Shown piece by piece: positions 43,499 through 54,400 of a stretch of DNA of 64,000 nucleotides; within the stretch, counting starts at the first letter, position 1, and the number at the start of each line of letters is the position of its first letter. A program made the translations under genes and the position numbers. The notes beneath the pieces are model-generated. The model was not told where the DNA came from. It did no database searches and was given only the letters and a program-made list of their open reading frames with translations. This DNA is from Atopsyche davidsoni (lineage: Eukaryota > Arthropoda > Insecta > Trichoptera > Hydrobiosidae), in NCBI GenBank assembly GCA_022113835.1, contig JAILWY010000002.1:12688501-12752500 (forward strand), read 5' to 3'.

Positions 43499-46400
43499 AT
43501 GGAGCGGCGCCTGCGGGGGCTGTGGCTCCTCATTCTCGCGTGCGGTAAGCTCGGCTCGCCTTGCATTTGTTTATGTGTTTTTCAGGTGAACGGCTGTATT
43601 CTTCCATATGCGCTGTCGCGTGCGCACATGCGATCTCTTCTAGATGACAAATTCGCAAAAATCAGGTGTGTGATCATTCGAATTCAAAACGCATTGCATC
43701 GATATCGTCTTCGTATCGTACCGTGGGACTCGTCATCCGACGCGTTGGGCTGTAATAAAGTAGTCGTCGTATCTTATGACTTTTGTGTCATTGCATGTAA
43801 AATTAAAATCCATACCAGTTAGTGAATTCAAAAGATGTTTCTTTTCAATAAACGGGTTGTAAATTTAATTGTCACCGAGAATCTCCCCGTCTTGGTGATT
43901 TTTTGCATTGACGCGATATCGGACGCATCCCAGGTCGAGTGAGTGCACAGTGCGAATATGATTTCGCAGGATGCGTCGCATTTCTTCGTTGGCATGTAAA
44001 TAGAAATACACATTTCCTTCTATTTGCACGGTACTTTATTTACACGATTTTCCGTTTATACGGTTGTTAAAATATGGGATGTAAAAACAAAGAATAAACA
44101 TCTGCAGTAGTTTCCAAATTCCGTTCTGGCGGCCCTGGCGCTCGGCTGTGGGCTGATCGAGATGTCGGTTTACTTACGGAGTGTGCGGTTTGAATTGGAT
44201 TAGAAGTGTGCGTTGTTTGTTTGTACAGTCAAACATTCTGTTCATGTTATTTAGTGCAGTAAATTAAAAAAACAATTGTTTATTATAGATTTCATTACCG
44301 ATGTTCGCCAATCGGTAGTGATAACAGTTTTCGCCGTAATAATTTGAAGTCGGGGTCACCAATTTCGCCGAAGATATGATGTTGGTGAGATGTGATGGTT
44401 GCAGGATTGATGTATGGTTGAAAATCAGAAGGCTGGCGAAATAATTTGCGTATTCGTAATTTATAGCTACACGGAAGGATAAATATACGTGGTTACTGCT
44501 TTGATGACGCGAGGTCTCTTTGGAGAGAAAAAAAAAAAACTTCACTTTCAAGATTCTTTATTTCAATTAAATATGATAAGTTACAATACTTCTTAAAGCT
44601 ATGTCTTACAATACGGTATATTTTGCCCCAGCTCCTGCGCGCAGTTTCTGGGGCTTACAGCTTGGTGTCTTAGGTGGTAGCGTACATGAGTTTCTTACGG
44701 GTGAGGTTTGTTGTAGGTGTAAGGGAAAATATGTGTTAAAAACCATTAAGAGAGGCGGGGAAGCCGCTTATATAGGGTCCCGACGAATCCGTGGATAACG
44801 TAAACAATAAGGGGAATCACCAGGATAAATTCCTCAGTGATTATTTATCTGGTGTCATTGACCTCTGATCAATAGATTGGATGGCACATTCCAGAGGACT
44901 GTATGACACTTGTTCCGATGTAGGTACTTGTAGGTAACAACCCCTACACAGTAATTAAATTGTTGGTTAATTTTTAAATTTAAATTTCTTTTTTCTATAT
45001 GTAAAATGAATTACATGCCTACAGATACCTCCCTTTATGTTTTTGTAATTTTATGAATAGACCGTTATTTTTATGTTTTTTAAGATATATTAAGTTCTAT
45101 TTTACGTTGAAATATATTAATTAAATATGCACATTTTAGTTTGGTTTTGATTTACAAGGTTTTATAGTTTTTTCTTACAGGTCATTTTGTTGAAAATTAT
45201 TACCTAATTTTTGCCCTAATTCAAATCTTTCATAAATAACTTTTGCTGTGAACGCAACTGCTACAGACTTTTTTTTCATCAGAATCACTGTCACTGTCAT
45301 TTGTTTCATTAACCATGTCAAAGCAATCCAGAACAAGACGGTCGCTTTAGAATAAATGGAATTCAGAATAGAATGGAATTAAAAAATGACTGCAGAATTT
45401 TTGGTCTTTTTAAAATCCTATATTTTAAAAACCGCATAAAAGTGAAATTGTGTAAAAATAGAACCATTTTAATTGGGGGATAGGTGTAATTGTTATAGAA
45501 AATAATTCTCAAAAATGAGTCTACCATCTTGGATTTGAGTGCCATGCGTTGACTTCCTTAAAGGGTCAATGTATCGATTATACTAGAACGGACGGATTCT
45601 GCACCCATGAATGCACCCAAAAATTCTAATTACAGCTGCATTAATAAATCACCCTCGCTGTGATGTATCGCTTTTTGTACCCATTCTCAGCTGTATTGAG
45701 TTTTAAGCGCACTACACATCCTGCAACACTACTAACAACTGACTGCACCATTTTCAGTTGTGTCACTATGTGTGTAATGCGCTTTATTGTAACGTCCTCT
45801 GTGTATTCAATCCGTCATTGTATTAAAGAAACAGGTCCACAACAGACACTTTTTACAAATGAATATTGACTGCCTACGATTGATCAAGAGCTGGAAAAAA
45901 GAGTGTATAAGATGTATACAGCGACTCTGAGAGGTGTCTGTATTTGGGTAGGCCGAAGTTGAGATACCTGGATGGAGTTGTTTGAAGAATACCGATCTTT
46001 AGGTGTAATGAACTTGAAGATAGCAGCACTTGGAAAGTACTGTAGGTGTATTTTTTTTTTGGAGAAGGCGTGGACCCAGGATCGGTTGTAACTCCAAGAG
46101 ATATTTTAAAATTTATTTACTCAAGTAACTAGTGAAAAAAAAAAGTTAATAAACCAAATTAAGCAAAAATAAATAATGATTTCACACATAGTTAAAATAG
46201 AACAAGTTGTACAACTTTGATCCGTGGAATTCAAGTTAATATGAGGACAAGTAAATTCTTTGAAAATTATGATGTTTGTGTAACAATTTCAAAGAAATAA
46301 ATTTTATCCTTTAAAACATGGAAAAATACTATAAGTTTGAGATGGTTTTTAGTATATTGCAATTGGTCATTTTTTTTTAATTATGAAATTGTGTGACTCA

Positions 46401-49400
46401 CAACTTCTGTCATTGACGTAGACTTTGTTTCAGAATTGACTCAGCACAGGACCTCTCAGCAAGCGACCATTCCCAATCATAAACCCAAGAAAGGTATGTC
46501 GACAATCAAAGTCACTCATAAAATGTGTGCATTTTCTTCACAATACAATTGAAAGAATATTTTTATACTGTAGAAATATAATAGAATAATTTGTATTATT
46601 AAGTCCACAACATTTGTCAAACTTCATTAGATTAATGTAATGCTTGAATTAGCATGTGATTATATCACAATTAGTAAGCGGTTGAAATTGGGGAACATTC
46701 AACCATAGCAAGGTACATGATGTGTCTTCTACATATAGTTTCAAAAAAGATCTATACTCTAGAACGTCCTACGGGGACGACGCCACGCTACGTGGACGAA
46801 GAGGCTGCTTGCTCTAAGGACTGGGAGTGTGTGCCCCTTGCCCAGTGTGCCAGGCTGTCGGAGACCCTGTTTCCCTGCGGCGGTGAAGAGGACGCCCTGC
46901 ACGTGTGCTGCCCTAGTGTCATCATCACACTGCCCACGTCCACAGCCACACATCAAGCTCCCACCTGGCTGGGTCTTCCCCCTTCACTTCACGAGAGGGC
47001 TCAACGCCTGCTGCCCGATAAGTGTGGACCTGCCACTCTCAATCATAGAATTATCAATGGACATGATGCTGATATTGGAGATTTCCCATGGATGGCTCTT
47101 TTGGGTTATAAAGGTAGACTTTATTATCTGATCTTAAAATTGATTATTTAAGCTAACGTATGTCTCATACAGATCGAAAGTAAGAGAAAATATAATTATA
47201 CTTCAAAATGACAAACTTATTTTATCTTGTTCTTATATCTATATACATAAAACACAAAAGATGTTTGTGTGTCCGTCATAGGCCAAAACCAAACCATCCA
47301 ACCGATGTACCCCAAACCAGTTTTATTTGAAAGGCAATAATACGAAGAATCTTTGAGACTATTAAAACAATGCATTAAATACATTCGGTCTATTAATTAA
47401 GTCGATTTTCGACATTTTCCATACAAAAATTTTCAACATTTGTAAAGTCGAGATCGTTCCTCGCAAAAAATTGGAAAAAGAACATTGTGAAGATCGGGCT
47501 AAAACAAAATCACTATCTGTCATTCACAACGAGTTTTATCATAATGAGTTTTTCTGCTTACATATGAGAAAAAAATTATTGAACAAAAATATTCATATTA
47601 CAAGTTTCATCTATGGATTATTATGCATATCGCATTATGATAAGAGCCCAACAATCCAATCACATTTTAAAATGCCGTGAATGTTTCATCAGTACATTGT
47701 TGACATGTACACCAAAATTGAAAGCGAGCAGCTTCTGTACATTCGTTTGAACTTGAAGAAATTGCGTGACGAAGATGATGGAAATGAAATGATGGAAACG
47801 CTGCCAACATTGGTCAAATGTGCATACTTCCTGCTTCGTATACTGGAAGCCCAAGACATATGCATGAGTATGCTCAAGATACTTTGAGGTATTTGACGTG
47901 GGCATACAGGCGATTGAATGGCAAAAACAGAGTTCAGAAGATAGAGAATTCACCACCACCATTAAAGTAAGAAACGTTGATATTGGCATTGATATTGACA
48001 AGTACATATGCAAATATGTTAACAGTAAAGGAGCTGTCTGCTGAATTCTTGGTTTCAGTATTCACAAATGATATCCAACTGTTCAACATCTTGCTGTTCA
48101 TTTAGAAAACGGTCAACGTATTTATTTTACTGAAAAAAGAATGCCGAAGAACGAGCAGCACAGCCACAATAATTTTACGAAAACATTGCTGTAATATGAA
48201 GTTCAAAATAGAGTCAACTATCCAAAAGAGTTTTTTTAACTTTTTGGAACCATCTGGAATGCCACCACACATCTTAACTTTAAAAGTTGGTTCACCATAG
48301 ATGCTCATTCGCAACTTAGATCCACCTAAATTGTGCAACGGAACAAGACTTGCTGTTAAAAAAACTATCGCCACGTAGTTAATGAAAAAATCTTTGTATA
48401 CGCACCTACCGAAAAAACTCAATATATTGTTTATCCGCTAGCATTTAGTTAAAAAAGTTAATAAAAAACAAAATTTCCTTTTTTTCGAAGAAGTAAAAAA
48501 AATGTATTTATTTATTTAGCGTAGTAGTAGTTTTAGCGCACACGCCGGGTATCCGCTAGTAATTAATAATTTTCTTTAAAACCGTTTTAATCTTCTTCTT
48601 TACATTAAAGAGTAGTAAATAAATATTGTTATTATTTATAAAATGATGCCTTTATATATCCGGAGACGTGCCAAATCAACTTGTAAAGTCGAGATTTTAA
48701 TGGTGACCGCGACCAGTACTTTAATTGATCTGATGCTCTGAAAGAGTCTACTAGTTACTCCCTTCTGTTAAGGTGCATCACATATTAAATTCTCTAAAAG
48801 CATCTACTAAGTTAACTTATTATTTGTACTTAGTCTAACTATACCAAATCATTATAGTCATCGCAAATAGCCAAGTGCATTTGAAAACAGTCAATCAAAA
48901 TAAATAGCCTTTTTTCAAATAAAAATGTGTTTTGTTTTTTGTCCATTTGAATAGTGAATTGTTACAGTGAATGGTGAGACCAAGTTTTGGTGCGGAGGCA
49001 GCCTCATTAACAACCGCTATGTCCTTACGGCCGCCCACTGTTCCAAAGTCCAAAATATTGTACCGTAAGTACCAATCTTGTTTTTTAACAAAAGCTGTTC
49101 AACTTCATTTTCTTAAAGTATTTACTTAACAGAGCAGCGACCATAAACAAATAATATATATGCTCATTTAAGTAATGCCTAAATATAGTAATGTATTGAT
49201 CATGGTCGTTCTCTAATTCCATACATTAAACTCACTTGCCTGTTCAACCAAATACATCTTTCTTTATAGTGACATGTTATGAATGAGAAAAAATAAAGTG
49301 GCCCATTTGAAAATATTTTGAATAACTCTCAAGTAAGCAAAGCTCATCAGTCAGAAAAAAATATTAATTCGATAAAAATTATATCTTTAAAGATGGAAAA

Positions 49401-50861
49401 TATTAGAGATAAAAAAAAAGCTATCACTGATACAATTATCTGAGTTAGGAAGCCCCTAACTTGTGAAACTCACCTTAGAATTTACCATTATTTACTTTCA
49501 GGTCTATTGTGCGCTTAGGAGAATGGAATGTGACTAGTGAAGAAGACTGTACTGAGGTTGACAACTGTGCTGACCCTGTGGTAGACGTGGGCGTAGAACA
49601 GATGATAGTGCACCATGGCTTCGGCAATAAGAGCTTACCTTCTCTGCGCCATGATATTAGCCTGGTTCGCTTAGATCGCATCATCGGCTTCACAGGTATG
49701 GTTTAATAAGTATTTTCTAGGAAATTTAGTTAGTTTTAAGGAATTTCAGCCGGGCAAATCTCAAGAAAATTCATTATGTAAGCTAGCGAAAGGTGCATTT
49801 ATTTGTAACACCTCAAGTTTGAGAATCGCCAAACAAGTTAATAGAATTAGTTTGGAGGAAACTGATCTGTAATTTTTTAAACATGATATTTTACTTAGTG
49901 TATGTATACTTTCACAGACTTTATAATGCCCATCTGCTTACCCCCACCGCAGCCCCCTGATGATGAGAATTACATTGTATCGGGCTGGGGTGTCTCTAAC
50001 TCGGGCTCCGTGCTGGGCAGCGAGGTACTGCAGTTTGTGACGGTTTCGCATTACGACTGGAATGAGTGCAACTCTGTTGCTCCACGAGAAGTACGGCCAC
50101 TCAGCCGAATGCAACTCTGTGCAGGTGGACAGAAAGGTATGAACTTCCTTTAATATCCAATATAAACAGAATGACAAAGCAACACTGCCTCATGATATCA
50201 TTCAATTAATTTATTGTGGAAAATTTGCTTTAACGTATATGAGTGTAAATCAATAAATATCCATGTTCTAAGACAAGTGGCAATGTTGAGGACTATGTTT
50301 GCAGAAAAAAATTCAACTCAAATGAAAAAGTTATCGCCATCATAGAAGCCTATTTTGAAGATAGATCTTTTTTGTTGGAGCTATGATGGGAAAGTTTATG
50401 ATTTTAGTTCTTAAATGAGATTATGTTCAAAAATACAAAAAAGAATATTGTTAAAAACTAGTATTTTAATTCCTAATATAAGTAATATTAATCCATCCTC
50501 GTTCAAATAGAACTAATATGAACTAAATTAAATTAAACTGTTAAATTAGACCAGATTTTATTGCATAAGTGAGTATGTGCTTGATAAAATTCATATTCAA
50601 GCATTAAGTTGGTGGAAGCATACGCCCTTTATATATGATCTGGGATTTCCTTAATTTCAAAGAATAAGTTTGATTATTTCAGGCCAAGACGCCTGCCGAG
50701 GGGATAGCGGCGGCCCACTCACTTACAACAAAGCCACTAAGGAAGTTCAGAGAGGAATCGTATCGTTCGCAACATCCTCTTGTGCTCGTGAGGGTCGGCC
50801 CACTGTCTACACCGACGTTTCCGCCTACATGGACTGGATACTCGCCAACATGATGCCCTAA
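43499..50861 (+). CDS. Clip-domain serine protease E, 7 exons, altered S1 pocket
   Basis: Exons 43499-43544, 46434-46493, 46739-47113, 48968-49064, 49502-49695, 49918-50136 and 50683-50861 give 389 aa. The signal peptide is [17 protein letters not shown] short basic linker exon precedes a clip domain (AC..EC..QC..FPC..VCC, residues about 55-95), linker, light-chain Cys (DKCG) and activation site NHR|IING. Triad motifs are TAAHC, HDISLV and [10 protein letters not shown]; Asp189 and the DCTEVDNC pair are present. Unlike its neighbours, residue 216 is Ala (VSFATSSC instead of VSFGP) and residue 226 is Thr (RPTVYT instead of RPGVYT). These positions line the S1 pocket, so preference for Arg/Lys may be reduced. 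Exons are less GC-rich than in C and D. Intron 1 holds an LTR fragment and intron 3 a full-length Helitron. Probably a secreted cascade protease of unusual specificity. Confidence 0.87.
44344..44948 (-). mobile_element. LTR and primer-binding site of a retrotransposon
   Basis: Read on the minus strand the LTR starts near TGTAGGGGTTGTTACC (44948). It contains a TATA box in CCCTATATAAGCGG and an AATAAAGAATCTTG polyadenylation region, and is followed by TGGTGACCCCGACTTCAA (44361-44344), a PBS-like sequence found next to LTRs of insect retrotransposons. No gag-pol follows, so this is a truncated 5' end. Related pieces lie at 22040-22210 and 16378-16478. It lies in intron 1 of protease E. Confidence 0.7.
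47238..48559 (+). mobile_element. Full-length non-autonomous Helitron in protease E intron 3
   Basis: The 5' end is TC plus TATATACATAAAAC, and the 3' end is GCCGGGTATCCGCTAG followed by T, as expected of Helitrons (TC...CTAG, insertion between A and T). Decayed frames encode pieces of the helicase-like N-terminal region ([20 protein letters not shown]; a [18 protein letters not shown] segment in another frame) and a C-terminal remnant with [10 protein letters not shown]. Large internal deletions and stops mean it cannot move by itself. The 5' 250 bp closely match the fragment in protease B. Confidence 0.85.
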
Positions 50862-50984
50862 ATGGAATGTCTTCTTACTACTTAATTATTATTTTATGTT
50901 TGTGTATATAATCTGAGGATATGTAAAGCAACTGTATATTTAATTTTGATTTGTGGATTTAAAATGCAGAAATTGGAAAAAAGA

Positions 50985-51130
50985 TTAGGTTCTCGGTTCA
51001 GAGGTAACATCATTGACTTTGAATTGAAAGTTTTCATTAAATTTGCAGGTTTAATCCCCAACTTGCAAGAGAATCCTGAACTGGGATCACTCTTGTTCCA
51101 GCTTGGTCAAACATAATGTGTAATGGTATT
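50985..51130 (+). mobile_element. Possible tRNA-like SINE remnant
   Basis: CTCGGTTCAGAGG (box A-like) is followed about 40 bp later by CAGGTTTAATCCCC (box B-like), a pairing that recalls a tRNA-derived SINE head. It lies between the convergent 3' ends of protease E and the FAM161 gene. No A-tail is obvious. Confidence 0.35.
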
Positions 51131-51289
51131 GATTTTATCAATGGAAAGTTTTTTTTAATATAGAAATGATTCCATACCAAACAATTAAAACTAGTCTATT
51201 AAATGATTTTTATAGCTTTTATTCAGAGTGATACAGAGATACTTGAATCATTAAGTAACCTTTGATATTAATTAGATATTTGAACAATT

Positions 51290-51400
51290 TAAAAATTTAA
51301 TATTTTTGACAGAGAGACTTGATGGAATTCCAATTTAATATTTTAAATAAGTAAAATACTTGTATTTTAAACAATTATTTTACTTATTTAAAATATTGAA
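51290..51400. repeat. Dispersed repeat family R1, inverted pair
   Basis: TTTGACAGAGAGACTTGATGG and ATTCCAATTTAATATTTTAA are family R1 in reverse. The AATATTTTAAATAAGTAAAAT / ATTTTACTTATTTAAAATATT pair is a near-perfect inverted repeat. Confidence 0.6.
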
Positions 51401-51490
51401 CAATTTAATGTTATATGTGTGAAATATCAAGGTATTGCTAAATTCCCAAACATTCGCTATCCGAGGTATCTCTGCTAATGTTGTGCTTAC

Positions 51491-54400
51491 TTAGTGTTTC
51501 TCAAGTTGATACTCTTCAATGCTCTCTGGAATTTCATCTGAAGACTTTGATTCTTTGTCATCATCACTATTTTTATAGAAAAAATCTTCAAAACCATCCT
51601 CAATAGTTTCAGCAGTTTCATTAATAGAAACCTTTCTGGATCTATCAGGAGAAGTCACATTTGGCATAGAATCTCTTTTACTGAGTGCACTGCGAGGTTT
51701 GGGACTTTCATATCTGGTCATACAGCCATCTTCTCTAATAATAACTTCGGAGGGAGCAGAGGATCTCTTGCGAGGGCTATACGTTCTCTCAAACATCAGA
51801 GGTTGTCGATGGACTCTCCCATACATAAGTTCCATCTCATGAAGAAACTGCTCCTTTCGAAGTCTCTCCTCATCTCTTCTGGTCTGCAAGCGCATAGCTA
51901 AGTCTCCAGAGTGACTGGAAATCGATCGAAAAAAATATTACATCAAGTCATTGATAATTCCATGGGAAAATAGATTTCAATTCATTGTACCCTCAATATT
52001 TTTTGTATTACACTCCAGCTGACCTGCCCAGAGAAGTGCATTCAGATAGATAAATGCACAGAAATTAACATATCATATTTGCAAGGCTCAAGAACTATTT
52101 TTAATATTCAAAACCTTTTTATTTCTTACTTTATAAAAAATTGATTAAATAATAATAAATAAATAAATATTATATATATAATGAAAATAATAACTTTTTA
52201 TTTAAATCTTCACAGTGAGTTTATTTAGAATATTGTATTTGCATAACTAGTTTCTAGTAGAAGATTTAAATAAAAAGTTATTATTTTCATTATATTAATG
52301 GATCTTCACCATTCAAATGCCTTGTCCCTCAACAACATTAAATAAATATTATTGCAATATTTTTGTAATGACATTGTACTAAGAAGTGGATTTAAAATAA
52401 AAATAAAAATCTAGTAAAATATTTTATAGGATTTGAGATTTGATTAGATATGAAAATAAAAAAATTAGAAACCTGTACTTCAATGTATTCCAGGCTGGTC
52501 GCTTGCGCAGTACGCTGTCTCGCCATTTAATCTCAGATTGATACCTCTCTTCCTCTAGCTGTTTGAGCACGTTCTCTTCCAACTTTCTCTTGGTCGACTC
52601 GATGCGCAGAATGGCTGCCAAGTTAGATCGATTGATGGAACGAATTTCTGCTGCTGATTGTGTTCTGTTTGAAGAGCCTGAAGATGGACTAACTCCGTCA
52701 CTACCGGTCGATCCATAAATTTTCTTTAAGCAGTGCTATAATGTAAGCACAAGTGAGCAAATCAGAAGATCCTGATAGAATATGAATATTGATGATTGGA
52801 TAACCTTTCTTCCGCTTCTTTTAGATTTTGAATGAGAAAATTTTCTCCCAGAAACTGCAAAGTCTCGCTTCAACCCTTCCAATTCTGCATTTAGTGTCTC
52901 TTGTCTTTGAAATTCCTCTCGAACAATTTTCTTGGCACTCTTAGACTTGATTCCCTTCTCTTCACGCTCACTCTGGATAGCCTTATACAGTTCTTCTTTA
53001 GTTGAATCTGATAATTCTTTTTGATGTCTCTCTCTTTTTGCCATGGAAGGAGGTAAAGATGCAGCTTTCAACATTTCCTCTGCACGGATCCTGCGACTGA
53101 GAGCTCTGAAATAAAGAAAACAATAATATTGCTGTTATTAGTTTATATTAATCCAGTCCTATCAGTCAGTCAGCCTGTTGACATGACCTAATAACAAGTT
53201 TTATATCTGAGTTGGAAAAATCTCACACTAAGGGAAATAATATAATATGCTGAATTTAAAGGTATATTAAAATTAATTAAATTACAATAGTGATGTCATT
53301 ATCATTATGTGAACTATAGAAGAGTGAGTATATTTTTTTGAAAATCTATTGATAACCCAAACCCTGGCCAACCCGAGAGCATTTTTGGGGCCAGCAAGAT
53401 TCATCACACTTTTCAAAATTTTGAAATATATTCATCTCCCTTTCATATTGGAATCGAGTCGGCCCCAGAATATCTACAAATGGAACTGGTTGACTTACAG
53501 TGCAATATTGAATTAAAACATATTTTTGAAACATCAGAATCAAAAATAGATTTTTATAACACTTACGTTATAAAAGAGAAATTTTTCGATTTGAGAAATC
53601 TGCACAAAAGGTTAGCGCTTTTGGTTCAACTTACACCTGCGAATCGTTTTTTTTCGAAAATGAAATTGACCAAACACAAAACACGCTTAAACATATCAAA
53701 TACCCAAATTGAGATCGATTTGCAAAACCTAAGTGGAGAAACAAATATCGCACTAGTAAAATAAATATTTTTAAATGATTTCATGTTTTTAAATTCATTT
53801 ATATTTTTATATTTGCTTTTTAGTTTGATATATTTCTTTAAAATGTACATTTATAATCTATGTTTACATGTAAGAATAATAATAACTCATTATGTGTATC
53901 TAAATCTAATGCGGGGATATATAATTTTATATGCGGCCCGCGGAGTTATAATCCTTTACCAAAGTGGCCCGCGAGGTCATTTGGGTTGGCCAGGGGGGGC
54001 CTAAAGCATATTGAAATGCAAATGTTTTCTTTCTTAAAGGTATCTCAGCCTATACCTGAAGTAGTCGTCTTCTCTCATCTTGTCATAAATGTAGTTGCTG
54101 AAGAGATTCTTGGGTATAGGCTTAGCACGAAAATGATGTGCGACTGCAGTATCCTCGGCGAGGTGAGCCATGGCCAGCTGTGGGTTAGAGCAGCACAGGC
54201 GGTGGCCGTCTACCTCGCGCCGCATTGGACTGTCTCCTCCACCCCCACTTGTGAAGCTGAAAGGTCGCATCTGTGCTTGCAACTCAGCTGTCGACTGCAG
54301 CTTTGAAATGGATCGTCTATAAAAATAGTATTTTCTATAACTTTTTCCTCATCTAGATTTAAGCATTATGGAATATATAAAATATTAAAGTAGCTAGAAA

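Noticed and set aside
45240..45340. Acidic minus-strand stretch (Asp/Ser-rich) in protease E intron 1
   Set aside because: Looks like another transposase N-terminal fragment but is too short and has no flanking signals to support a call.
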